64,000 nucleotides of DNA from Campylobacter iguaniorum (GTDB lineage: Bacteria; Campylobacterota; Campylobacteria; Campylobacterales; Campylobacteraceae). The notes beneath the pieces were generated by a model. That model worked only from the letters and a program-made list of their open reading frames with translations. It made no database searches and was not told the origin of the DNA. Shown one piece after another: positions 38,611-50,111 of the stretch; the first letter of the stretch is position 1, and each line of letters opens with the position of its first letter. The stretch is from assembly GCF_000736415.1 (NCBI RefSeq), contig NZ_CP009043.1, forward strand, positions 124,001-188,000, read 5' to 3'. A program made the translations under genes and the position numbers.

Positions 38611-38686
38611 GGGGAATTAGCTCAGCTGGGAGAGCGCCTGCTTTGCACGCAGGAGGTCAGCGGTTCGATCCCGCTATTCTCCACCA
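38611..38686 (+). tRNA. tRNA-Ala (anticodon TGC)
   Basis: A 76-nt tRNA: acceptor GGGGAAT pairs with ATTCTCC (one G-U pair), discriminator A and encoded CCA. TGC sits in the anticodon loop at 38644-38646, and the T-loop is TTCGATC. It lies in the 16S-23S spacer. No tRNA-Ile follows. Confidence 0.97.
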
Positions 38687-38703
38687 ATAGTTTAATATTT
38701 TAT

Positions 38704-38749
38704 AAAAGTCTAATTTAAGAACTAACATTAGTTTTTAAATTAGACTTTT
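38704..38749 (+). other. 15-bp hairpin in the 16S-23S spacer
   Basis: AAAAGTCTAATTTAA (38704-38718) and its perfect complement (38735-38749) enclose a second 6-bp stem (AACTAA/TTAGTT). It follows tRNA-Ala by 17 nt and may guide tRNA 3' processing. Confidence 0.7.
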
Positions 38750-39024
38750 GTCTAAAGTTATTTAAATTATCATTGTTAAAAGTCACAATCAAGTTTTAAT
38801 AAATAAAACAATTTTACAGGACTTGTTAGAGCTTTAAATATAGACTAGTTTAGCAAATAGTTAATTAAACAATCTGTTATCCCAATAACTAAAATATTAA
38901 CTATCAAGTTTAACATCACAATCTATTAAGTTTTAAAACTTACTTAGTAGTAGTTAATGCTTTCCGTCTTATAGTATATATTTAAATATTGTAAAATATA
39001 AATTATCAAATTTATTTTTTATCT

Positions 39025-39042
39025 TTAACAAGGAAGTGATGC
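39025..39042 (+). other. 5' arm of the pre-23S processing stem
   Basis: These 18 bases are perfectly complementary to 42147-42164, 7 nt after the 23S end. The stem extends four more pairs with one mismatch. The 5' arm is about 190 nt before the 23S start, an unequal placement. Confidence 0.85.
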
Positions 39043-39131
39043 AAATTAGAATAATAATCTAAACAAAAATATAAAAACTTCTCAATTCCGAAATACCAAA
39101 TTTAGTATTAAGTTTGTCTTTATGGAAAATG

Positions 39132-39215
39132 AACACAATATTTATATTGTGTTGTGCTTTAGGTGGGTTGAGGGAGTGCTTGCACTTCCCATCGGAACAA
39201 GAGCTTTGCTCTTGT
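39132..39215 (+). other. Three tandem hairpins just upstream of 23S
   Basis: In order: AACACAATAT/ATATTGTGTT (10 bp, 39132-39153), GGGAGTGC/GCACTTCCC (39172-39190, one bulge) and ACAAGAGC/GCTCTTGT (8 bp, 39197-39215). They fill the 190 nt between the 5' processing arm and the mature 23S start. Confidence 0.75.
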
Positions 39216-39230
39216 GAGAAGACTAAAAAA

Positions 39231-42140
<2,910 letters not shown>

Positions 42141-42146
42141 ATATAA

Positions 42147-42164
42147 GCATCACTTCCTTGTTAA
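42147..42164 (+). other. 3' arm of the pre-23S processing stem
   Basis: Perfect 18-bp complement of 39025-39042, beginning 7 nt after the 23S 3' end. Confidence 0.85.
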
Positions 42165-42246
42165 GGATAAATTATATTCTTGCAAAGAAATCAGTTTTAC
42201 CAATTAAAACTAAAAAGACTTTTAACGATAATTATCTAACACAAAC

Positions 42247-42290
42247 AGTGTTAAATAAGAGAATAACTAAACATTCTTTTATTTAACACT
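42247..42290 (+). other. 18-bp hairpin immediately before 5S
   Basis: 42247-42264 and 42273-42290 pair over 18 bp with one G-U, loop AACTAAAC. The right arm ends at the 5S start, so it may set the processing site. Confidence 0.75.
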
Positions 42291-42408
42291 GCCCGTGGCT
42301 ATACAGATGAGGAAACGCCTTGCTCCATCTCGAACCAAGAAGCTAAGCTCATCATGGCCGATGATACTCTCTCTTACTGGGATGTGGAAAAGTAGGTCGC
42401 TGCGGGCT
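42290..42408 (+). rRNA. rrf: 5S ribosomal RNA
   Basis: About 119 nt starting TGCCCGTGGCT and ending GCTGCGGGCT, which pair as helix I. The core CCATCTCGAACCAAGAAGCTAAG and GGGATGTGGAAAAGTAGGTCG is typical of 5S. Placed about 150 nt after 23S. Confidence 0.95.
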
Positions 42409-43657
42409 TTGTGTTATTATTCACTTTATTTCAATCAAATCTTTTTACCAACCAATATTTTATTTATTTCAATAATACTTTTTATTTTTAGTTCTTTATT
42501 TATATAAATTAAATTCTATTGATTAGTTTAATGTTTTACCATTGATGTAGTGCATTATTATTAATCAAATGTTTATGTTGAATTTTATCTTTTATTGATT
42601 TAGAACCATTTATTTATCGATCAAAATCTTTAGCTTATTATCAATCAAATTTTTATATTAAATTATCTTTTTTATTAATTTAGTCTTATTACTTTTTAAT
42701 TGAATTTTATGTATGAGTAAATGTTTAATGAATTTATTTCTTTTAATTAGTCAAATCTTTTTTATTTCAAATCGTTTCTTTATTAGTTAAAATCTTATTT
42801 TATTTATTAAGCTCTTATGATATGATAGTCTTATTTTAAATTTAATATTTTTTATTAATACAATGTCTTACTACTTTTTATTACTTATTAAATTTATCTA
42901 GATATTTAATGCTGCCTATTAGATTTTTTATGCTTGTTTGCAAATTTAATATTTTTATTACTATCTATATCAAGTTGTCTTATTTGCAAATATTATTAAT
43001 TCAATCTTATTGATCAATATGTTTGATTTTATGTTTATGCTCTTATAATATTAGGCTATTTGTTTGGTATATATATGAAATGATAGGTTATTGGTGCTAT
43101 TAATATTATTGATATTAATATGTATTTACATCTTAGTAGAATAAATTTAAGTTATTCTATTAATTTATCTTTTATTGATTTAATGGCGAGAAACTAAGTC
43201 AAGGTATAAGCCAAAATCCAGTAAGTAGATTTCAAACAATGTTAGCAAATCAAACCATAAGAACAATCACAAGATTACTTATTTAAAATAGAATGAATCA
43301 ATTGGTTCTATACTTTTATTTCTAATCAAATAAAGAAATTTGCATCCTCATTAAAGATTATTTATCTTTGTGCTATTTTTTTAGTTTAAAATCATATAAG
43401 GGGAAATACATAAGCTAATCAAAAGAGCTAAAATATTTAAATTTTATAATGGAAAACCATAAACATTATATGCAAAACATCATATTACTTTATTACTCTT
43501 AAACTAAAATAGTATTATTGTTTAAATCTACTTAACTAACCCCCAAGTGTTACCTTTCTTCTCATAGATTATATAATTATTACATCAAACAAGCTTATTA
43601 AGTTTAGTTTTAAAATATATGCTTATAATCAAGTAAATTCTAGTAAAAGGATAAGTA
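42409..43657. other. 1.2-kb very AT-rich gap with decayed repeats and a relic frame
   Basis: No intact gene is visible. Loose repeats of AATCAAAT and of TTTATCTTTTATTGATTTA recur; the latter is near-exact at about 42585 and 43165. At about 43180-43285 a 34-codon frame without a start reads NGEKLSQGISQNPVSRFQTM..., which looks like a gene relic. TATAAT at 43624 is the likely comEA promoter. Confidence 0.6.
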
Positions 43658-44053
43658 ATGAATATGATGTTTAAGTTTGTATCTAGTATGGCTTTACTAT
43701 CAAGCTTAGTTTATGGAGCTGTTAATCTAAATACAGCAAGTAAAGAGGAGCTAATGGCTTTGCCTGGCATTGGAGAGAGCAGGGCTGAAGCTATTATAGA
43801 TTATAGAAATAAAAACAAATTTAATTCTATAGAAGATATTAAAAATGTTAAAGGTATAGGTGATAAAAGATATGAAGCTATAAAAGCAGATCTATCTATA
43901 AATGGAGACAATGATATATCAAATTTAAAATCTAAAGGTAATAGTAGTAAAAGTAGTAAAAAGGTTAAAGAGAAGAAAGATAAGATAAATAGCGATATTA
44001 AAAAAGATAGAACAGGTAAAGAGAAGAAGGATAAGAACCCAAAAGTAAAATAG
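43658..44053 (+). CDS. ComEA-like helix-hairpin-helix DNA-binding protein
   Basis: The 131-residue protein has a signal peptide ([14 protein letters not shown]). Two helix-hairpin-helix motifs follow, [25 protein letters not shown] and [21 protein letters not shown], as in ComEA, the periplasmic DNA receptor for natural transformation. The last 45 residues are a Lys/Ser-rich tail, not usual for ComEA but suited to DNA binding. It stands alone after the rRNA operon, with a TATAAT box 29 bp upstream and an AAAAGG site. Confidence 0.85.
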   Translation: MNMMFKFVSSMALLSSLVYGAVNLNTASKEELMALPGIGESRAEAIIDYRNKNKFNSIEDIKNVKGIGDKRYEAIKADLSINGDNDISNLKSKGNSSKSSKKVKEKKDKINSDIKKDRTGKEKKDKNPKVK

Positions 44054-44385
44054 ATAAAAGAGTGCAAAACCTTATTATTTGTAAATTTATCTCAAAAGGG
44101 TAAATTTACACTCTCTCTAAATATGTGAAAAATTGTAACATATTTTTTACTTATTAATATTTTAGTTTAAGATAAGCGTAATAATAGTCGCTAAAATCCC
44201 ATATATCCACGCATATTATACTGTGTTAAATTTACACTTTTATAAGTTTCATAGCTTATTTATCGTTATAATTTAAACCACTCAACTAATTATATTTACA
44301 AACTTCTTATTTTGGCAATATTTTGTATTATTACTGCAATTAAATTTCTTGCTTGAGTATTCAAGCTGGTTTATTTGGAGTAAAA
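44054..44385. other. Gap before nuoA, with the nuo promoter
   Basis: Contains two copies of the TAAATTTACACT motif (about 44101 and 44227), a TATAAT at 44267-44272 as the best nuo promoter candidate, and a small perfect hairpin GCTTGA/TCAAGC at 44351-44366 just before the nuoA ribosome site. No gene seen. Confidence 0.55.
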
Positions 44386-44745
44386 ATGCATATAAATTTA
44401 GTTCTAAGTTTTTTTCTCTACATATTTATAGTTTGCTTACTTATTGCACTATTTTATTTGACAAGAAAAATCGGCCCAAACAATCCAAACTCTTCAAAAA
44501 ATAGAATTTACGAAAGCGGAATCACAAACATTTATGGCGGGATAAACTCAAGTATCAGCGTCAAATACTACATCGTAGCGATTGTGTTTGTGCTTTTTGA
44601 TATAGAAGCTGTTTTTATGTATCCGTGGGCGGTGAGCCTAAGAGAGCTTGGCGTTTTTGGGCTTATTGAGATGTTTGTGTTTATGGGAATTTTGCTCATT
44701 GGTTTATTTTATATTTACAAAAAGAAGATTTTAAGATGGGAATAG
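44386..44745 (+). CDS. nuoA: NADH-quinone oxidoreductase-type complex I subunit A
   Basis: The 119-residue protein has three membrane helices and the loop [18 protein letters not shown], the conserved NuoA signature with the mobile loop near the quinone site; [15 protein letters not shown] carries the conserved acidic pair. The start is the ATG at 44386, with GGAG 6 nt before. It is the first gene of the nuo operon and overlaps nuoB by 10 nt. Confidence 0.94.
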   Translation: MHINLVLSFFLYIFIVCLLIALFYLTRKIGPNNPNSSKNRIYESGITNIYGGINSSISVKYYIVAIVFVLFDIEAVFMYPWAVSLRELGVFGLIEMFVFMGILLIGLFYIYKKKILRWE

Positions 44746-45242
44746 AAACTTTAATCAAAAACGAAATTTTGCTTACTAGGCTTGATGATCTGCTAAATTG
44801 GGGACGCAAAAACTCACTTTGGCCTATGGCTTTTGGGACTGCGTGTTGTGCGATAGAGTTTATGAGTGCGGTATCTTCAAGGCATGATATGTCAAGATTT
44901 GGGGCTGAAGTCGTGAGATTTTCGCCACGTCAAGCAGATTTAATGCTAGTAGCTGGGACGATCTCATATAAGCAAGCTCCGATTTTAAAAGAAATTTATA
45001 ACCAAATGTGTGAGCCAAAATGGGTCATCAGCATGGGCGCTTGTGCTTGTAGTGGTGGGTTTTATGACAATTACACCACTCTTCAAGGAGTCGACCAAAT
45101 CATACCAGTCGATGTCTATATCAGTGGCTGTCCGCCTCGCCCTGAGGCCATCATAGACGCACTTTTAGCCCTACAAGAAAAGATATCAAGCTCATCGGTT
45201 CATGATAGACATAAAGATTTTAAAGGTTTGCTAGATGTTTGA
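44736..45242 (+). CDS. nuoB: Complex I subunit B (N2 iron-sulfur cluster)
   Basis: The 168-residue protein has the N2 [4Fe-4S] ligands: the vicinal pair in [11 protein letters not shown], then GACACSGG and GCPPRPEA. It sits beside the quinone site and passes electrons to quinone. Length is normal. Overlaps both neighbours. Confidence 0.96.
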   Translation: MGIETLIKNEILLTRLDDLLNWGRKNSLWPMAFGTACCAIEFMSAVSSRHDMSRFGAEVVRFSPRQADLMLVAGTISYKQAPILKEIYNQMCEPKWVISMGACACSGGFYDNYTTLQGVDQIIPVDVYISGCPPRPEAIIDALLALQEKISSSSVHDRHKDFKGLLDV

Positions 45243-46905
45243 TAAAATTTGTTCTAAATTTACCGTGCTTGATAGCAAAAATGATGGAATGTTAAGCGTA
45301 AAAATATCTCAAAACGACATTTGTGAATTTGGCTTTTTTGCTAGAGATGAGCTTAAATTTGAGATATTAGCTGACGTGATTGGCGTCGATAATTTGGCTA
45401 AAAATGGCTGTTTTAGCGTGTATTATATTTTTAGAAGGCTTGATTCGGCTCTGCTTTGTGCGTGGGTGGATTTGAGCGGTGATGAGATCCATACGCTTTC
45501 GCATATTTATAGAAGTGCCAACTGGGCTGAGAGAGAGTGCTGGGATCAATTTGGTATCAAATTTACAAATCATCCAAATTTAAAAAGGATTTTAAATCAC
45601 AAGGATTTCGTGGGTCATCCTTTGAGAAAAGATTATCCAATAGATAAGGGACAGCTACTTTTTGAGAGTGATAATTTGGTCGATGAAATGCAAAAAGAGC
45701 TTGTGGCAAAGGGTCTGGGCGACGAAAATGAAGAGTTCAATACTAAATTTACCTTTTTAAATTTAGGTCCAAGCCACCCTGCGACGCACGGCACTATTCG
45801 CAATTTCATGGCGCTTGATGGCGAAAAGATAAAGGCTTGCGTGAGTGAAATCGGCTATTTACACCGTGGATTTGAGAAGTCTTGTGAAAACCACACTTAC
45901 GCCCAAATCATTCCATATACCGATAGGTTAAACTACTGCTCAGCGCTGCTAAATAACTTTGCTTATGCAAGAGCGATTGAGGGGATTTTAGGCGTGCAAA
46001 TCACCGATAGAGCGAAATTTATGCGTGTGATTTTAGGTGAGCTTTCACGCATAATCGACCATGAAGTCTGCCTTGCTGCGATGTTTGTAGATATGGGAGC
46101 TTTGACAAATTATTGGTATCTTTATAATCCACGTGAGAAGATTTACAACTTTTTGTCTAAGCTCACTGGAGCTAGATTTACTAACTCATTTGTAAGAATT
46201 GGCGGCATGGCTGGTGACTTTTTTGAGGGCTGGGAGAGTGAGCTTCTTGGCTGCCTTGATGAAGTCCAAAAAGGCGTAGATGATACGCTAACTTTGATAG
46301 AAAATAACCGCATTTATCTCGACCGCGTCCAAAATATCTGCAAGATTTCAGCCAAAGACGCACTTAGTTTTGGCTTTACTGGGCCAAATTTAAGAGCGAG
46401 TGGGGTGGCTTACGACCTTAGAAAAGACGCACCTTATGATTTTTACGATAGTTTTGATTTTAACGTACCTGTTGGGAGCGTTGGCGATATTTATGACAGG
46501 ATGTTTGTGAGATTTTTTGAGATAAAAGAGTCGATTTCTATCATCAAACAAGCCATAAAAAGCATTCCAAAAGGAGCAATAAACATAAGCGACAAAGACA
46601 TAATGCTACCACCAAAAGAGCAAGTTTATGGCAATATAGAAAGCTTGATAAATCATTTTAAACTTGTTTTTGACGGGATCAAACTCCCAGCAGGGCATTA
46701 TTACAGTGCTAGTGAGGGGGCAAATGGCGAGCTTGGATTTTTTACCTTGAGCGATGAAAAACCTAGCCCATATCGCTTGAAGCTTAGACCGCCTTGTTTT
46801 TACGCACTAAATGCGTTTTCGCACATGGTAGATGGGACTTTGATCGCTGATAGTGTGCTAAATTTAGGTAGCTTAAATATTATCGCAGGGGAGCTAGATA
46901 GATGA
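45235..46905 (+). CDS. nuoCD: Complex I fused subunit CD
   Basis: The 556-residue protein joins NuoC (about residues 1-165, with [16 protein letters not shown] and [10 protein letters not shown]) to NuoD (from about 180, starting [16 protein letters not shown]). There is no stop or gap between. The quinone-site His in GPSHPATHG is kept. The nickel-site Cys of hydrogenases are absent, unlike HyfG in this window. In C. jejuni nuoC and nuoD are separate genes, so the fusion is a useful lineage marker. Confidence 0.95.
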   Translation: MFDKICSKFTVLDSKNDGMLSVKISQNDICEFGFFARDELKFEILADVIGVDNLAKNGCFSVYYIFRRLDSALLCAWVDLSGDEIHTLSHIYRSANWAERECWDQFGIKFTNHPNLKRILNHKDFVGHPLRKDYPIDKGQLLFESDNLVDEMQKELVAKGLGDENEEFNTKFTFLNLGPSHPATHGTIRNFMALDGEKIKACVSEIGYLHRGFEKSCENHTYAQIIPYTDRLNYCSALLNNFAYARAIEGILGVQITDRAKFMRVILGELSRIIDHEVCLAAMFVDMGALTNYWYLYNPREKIYNFLSKLTGARFTNSFVRIGGMAGDFFEGWESELLGCLDEVQKGVDDTLTLIENNRIYLDRVQNICKISAKDALSFGFTGPNLRASGVAYDLRKDAPYDFYDSFDFNVPVGSVGDIYDRMFVRFFEIKESISIIKQAIKSIPKGAINISDKDIMLPPKEQVYGNIESLINHFKLVFDGIKLPAGHYYSASEGANGELGFFTLSDEKPSPYRLKLRPPCFYALNAFSHMVDGTLIADSVLNLGSLNIIAGELDR

Positions 46906-47393
46906 GTTTTAAATTTACACCCGAAGAGTTAAAAAGCATAGAAGAGCTTAGAAGCAAGGTTGATGATGATAGGGCTTTGGTCATGCCAGTGCTTTGGATG
47001 GTTCAGCGCAAGCAAGGATTTATTGGCAACGATGATATTTTGTACCTTGAGCGTGAGCTTGGGATTAGGGCGATATTTTTTGCTGAGGCGATAGGCTATT
47101 TTGCTATGTTTAATGATGCTAAAAAAGGTAAATATGAGCTTAAATTTTGCAAAACTATAACCTGTAAACTGCGTGGCAGCGATGAGCTTATTAAATTTTG
47201 TGAAAATTTGCTTGGTATCAAAATGGGTGAGACTTCAAGCGACGGGCTTTTTAGTCTTGGGGAGAGCGAATGCCTTGGATACTGCGAAAAAGCCCCTTGT
47301 ATGCTTTGTGGTTTGGAGCAACATGCAGAGCTAAATGAAGAGAAATTGGAGAGTTTAATACAAAAAATAAGGCAAGAAAATGCAAGTCGTTAG
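46902..47393 (+). CDS. nuoE: Complex I subunit E ([2Fe-2S])
   Basis: The 163-residue thioredoxin-fold protein keeps the four N1a ligands, CKTITC and ECLGYC. Two extra Cys follow at once (EKAPCMLCG), unusual at this place. C. jejuni and H. pylori have unrelated short proteins instead of NuoE and NuoF, so a real NuoE is notable. Its end overlaps nuoF by 14 nt. Confidence 0.9.
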   Translation: MSFKFTPEELKSIEELRSKVDDDRALVMPVLWMVQRKQGFIGNDDILYLERELGIRAIFFAEAIGYFAMFNDAKKGKYELKFCKTITCKLRGSDELIKFCENLLGIKMGETSSDGLFSLGESECLGYCEKAPCMLCGLEQHAELNEEKLESLIQKIRQENASR

Positions 47394-48606
47394 TGCTAAA
47401 TTTGACATCAAAAACGCAAACCAAATAGAAGTAGCAAAACAACACGGCGCTTACTCAAATTTAAAGCAAATTTTGAGCCTTGAGCCAAGCCATATAATGG
47501 ATTTGGTAGATAAAAGTGGGCTTCGTGGTAAAGGCGGCGGTGGTGGAAGCTGTGGTGCGAAATGGAAAAATATGGTTGCCTACGCAAGCAAAACTAACGC
47601 CCAAAAACGCTACCTTGTGATAAATGGCGATGAGAGTGAGCCCGGTACTTGTAAGGACAAATATATACTAAATTTAGACCCACATCTTTTGATTGAGGGT
47701 ATCATCATCTCAGCCCATGGGCTTGGTGCGAGTAGGGCTTTTGTGTATATTCGTGGGGAGTATGAAAGAGAGTTTGTAAGCCTAAATAACGCTATAAAAG
47801 AGGCAAAAGATGAACTTGATGGCTTTGAGATTGTGGTTTATAAAGGTGCTGGAGCGTACGTATGTGGCGAAAAAACTGCACTTTTAGAGAGCATTGAGGG
47901 CAAAAGAGGTCACCCAAGACTAAAACCGCATGATAAAAAAGAGCCTGATTTTTTATTTGGCTCACCATGCGTGGTAAACAACGTTGAAACCATAGCTAGC
48001 GTGCCTTTTATAGTCAAAAATGGCTGGGAAGCTTATAGGAGCTTTGGTACTGAGCAAAGCCCAGGAGCCATGCTATTTCAAGTTAGTGGCTGCGTAAACA
48101 GCCCTTGCGTCAAAGAGCTTCCATTTGGCTACAAAATGATAGATTTTATTAACGAATTTGGCGGTGGAGTGTGGAGGGGAAGAGAGCTAAAAGCAGTTAT
48201 CCCTGGAGGATCGAGTGCTGCGGTGCTTACTAAAGATGAAGTGCTAAAAGCGACTTTGGATTATGAGAGCCTAAAAGAGTTTAAAAGTGCTTTGGGGACT
48301 GGCGGAATGATGGTTTTTGATGATAGTGTGAGTATGCCAAATGTGCTTTTAAATTTGCTTGAGTTTTACACTGAAGAGAGTTGCGGACAATGCACGCCGT
48401 GCCGTGAGGGCTGTGGCTGGGGGCTAAGAGTGGTAGAAAAAATCGTTCATGGCGAAGGTAAAATGAGTGATTTGCAAACTCTAAAAGACATCTGCTATAT
48501 GCTCGATGGCAAGACAGTTTGCGTGTTTGCTCCAGCTGTTAAAGATGTGATAATGGGCTTTATTACTAAATTTGAGAGCGAATTTAAGGCCCTCATAAAT
48601 GATTAG
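47380..48606 (+). CDS. nuoF: Complex I subunit F, divergent FMN/NADH pocket
   Basis: The 408-residue protein is NuoF by overall sequence (NGDESEPGT, EGIIISAHGLGASRAFVYIRGEY, NNVETIASVPFIV). It keeps the N3 [4Fe-4S] ligands (ESCGQCTPCREGC ... TVCVFAP). The glycine-rich loop, normally GRGGAGFPTGLKW, is here GKGGGGGSCGAKW, losing the Phe that stacks on NADH. GEETAL is GEKTAL (Glu to Lys at residue 165). The KPPFPA loop is replaced by KPHDKK. FMN may still bind, but NADH binding in the usual way is doubtful. A flavodoxin or ferredoxin donor, as shown for C. jejuni complex I, is an inference. Confidence 0.88.
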   Translation: MQVVSAKFDIKNANQIEVAKQHGAYSNLKQILSLEPSHIMDLVDKSGLRGKGGGGGSCGAKWKNMVAYASKTNAQKRYLVINGDESEPGTCKDKYILNLDPHLLIEGIIISAHGLGASRAFVYIRGEYEREFVSLNNAIKEAKDELDGFEIVVYKGAGAYVCGEKTALLESIEGKRGHPRLKPHDKKEPDFLFGSPCVVNNVETIASVPFIVKNGWEAYRSFGTEQSPGAMLFQVSGCVNSPCVKELPFGYKMIDFINEFGGGVWRGRELKAVIPGGSSAAVLTKDEVLKATLDYESLKEFKSALGTGGMMVFDDSVSMPNVLLNLLEFYTEESCGQCTPCREGCGWGLRVVEKIVHGEGKMSDLQTLKDICYMLDGKTVCVFAPAVKDVIMGFITKFESEFKALIND

Positions 48607-48767
48607 GCTTGGTTTGTGAGCGATTTCGTGGGAGACTTAAAAATTTCTGACTTCAATGGACTATCTGTCCTATTTTGTTTGTCAAAATTTTTTACGCAAC
48701 CCACAAACTCATCTCACAACAGTTTGCCATAAAGTGTGGTTTTAGAGATTAATTTTAGGGTAAAAAA
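48607..48767. other. 161-bp non-coding gap inside the nuo operon
   Basis: This is the only real gap in an otherwise overlapping operon. It holds no frame with a ribosome site. GTTTGTG (48611-48617) has its inverted copy CACAAAC near 48703, a weak long-range pairing. No promoter is convincing. Confidence 0.5.
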
Positions 48768-50111
48768 ATGGTTGAAATAATTGTAGATAGTGAAAAATTT
48801 CAAGTTGATGAAAATGGAAATTTGATAACCGAACTTAAAAAGCACGGCATAGAAATCCCGCATTTTTGCTACCATGAAGCACTTGGGGTGAGTGGGAATT
48901 GCAGAATGTGTCTCATCGAAGTAGTAGGTCAAAAACGCCCGCAAATCGCCTGTGATACGCCTATTTCTGCAGGTATGGAGATCAAAATCAACAGCGAATT
49001 AACAAGAAAAGTCCAAAAAGGCTTGCTCGAAATGGAGTTTATAAATCACCCACTCGATTGCCCGACTTGCGACCAAGCTGGAGAATGCTCGCTTCAAGAG
49101 TACTATATGAAATTTGATAAAGAGGGTTCTAGAGTGGCCGTGGCTGACAAGGTCAAAAAGCATAAACGTGAGGATTTTGGCTCAAATGTCATTCACGATG
49201 AGGAGCGTTGCGTGCTTTGTAGGCGTTGCGTGAGATTTACTCAAATTTGCTCCAAGACTTATGAGCTTGGCATCGGTGGGCGTGGGGAGCATAGCAAAAT
49301 AATGCTTTTTAATGACCAAAAAATAAACAATCCTTACGCTGGAAATATCGTCGATATTTGCCCTGTTGGTGCTATGACTTCGGCTGATTTTCGCTTTAAA
49401 AGGCGTGTGTGGCACTTAAAAACAACTGAAGCGATCTGCCAAGGCTGTGAAAGAGGCTGTGCGTTGAGCGTCGATAGTGACAAACCAAAATATGAAAACG
49501 AGCAAATTTACCGCTTTAGAGCTAGATTTGATGAGAGTGTAAATGGGCATTTTATCTGTGATTTTGGCAGATACAGCTACAAATTTGAGCAATTAATAGA
49601 GCCAAAAAATGATAATGCTTTGCTAAATTTAAAAGATGAGTTAAAGGCTAATTTGTCTAAATTTGACGTGCTGGTAACTTCATCGCTTAGCACTGAGGAG
49701 ATGAGTGCGGCTATCAAATTTGCTAAGAGTTTTGGGGCAAATTTATATGGTTATGATGATTTTAGGGATGAGAGTTTTTGTGACTCTGAAGGGCTCAAAC
49801 TTCGCTACCCAAACAAAACTGCAAACAAAAAAGGCTTAGAACATCTCCAAACCAGCACTGATCTAACACACATAAAAGATAGAGTAATTGTATTTCATTT
49901 GGGCGATAAATTTGAGCTAAATTTGAAAAATCCGACCTTTATAATGCCAAGAAAGCAAGCAGACATCATCTGTGCGAGTGCGTATCACAGAGACGGACAT
50001 ACGATAAACTGCGACGGAATTCTCAGATTTAGCAAGGCGGTTTTAAGCCCAGTGGCACCAAGCATCGAGCAAATAATCGCGTATTTGATGGATGAAAAGG
50101 AGGCAAAATGA
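48768..50111 (+). CDS. nuoG: Complex I subunit G, short form
   Basis: The 447-residue protein has all N-terminal iron-sulfur motifs: CYHEALGVSGNCRMC with a later Cys (N1b), HPLDCPTCDQAGEC (N5), CVLCRRCVRFTQIC and CPVGAM (N4), and CQGCERGC with a distant Cys in FICDFG (N7). The molybdopterin-like domain that normally fills residues 300-800 is cut to about 200 diverged residues. Usual NuoG is about 800-900 residues. The end overlaps nuoH cleanly, so this is a settled short form rather than a recent truncation. Confidence 0.9.
   Translation: MVEIIVDSEKFQVDENGNLITELKKHGIEIPHFCYHEALGVSGNCRMCLIEVVGQKRPQIACDTPISAGMEIKINSELTRKVQKGLLEMEFINHPLDCPTCDQAGECSLQEYYMKFDKEGSRVAVADKVKKHKREDFGSNVIHDEERCVLCRRCVRFTQICSKTYELGIGGRGEHSKIMLFNDQKINNPYAGNIVDICPVGAMTSADFRFKRRVWHLKTTEAICQGCERGCALSVDSDKPKYENEQIYRFRARFDESVNGHFICDFGRYSYKFEQLIEPKNDNALLNLKDELKANLSKFDVLVTSSLSTEEMSAAIKFAKSFGANLYGYDDFRDESFCDSEGLKLRYPNKTANKKGLEHLQTSTDLTHIKDRVIVFHLGDKFELNLKNPTFIMPRKQADIICASAYHRDGHTINCDGILRFSKAVLSPVAPSIEQIIAYLMDEKEAK

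Noticed and set aside
42295-42507. Open frame across the 5S gene
   Set aside because: It lies on 5S rRNA sequence and the following low-complexity DNA and has no ribosome site.
42421-43190. Repeated AATCAAAT and TTTATT units resembling a CRISPR or tandem array
   Set aside because: The spacing is irregular, the units are short and AT-only, and there are no spacer-like unique segments or cas genes.
48607-48767. A lost small gene between nuoF and nuoG
   Set aside because: None of the frames gives a recognisable fragment, and stops are frequent in all frames.
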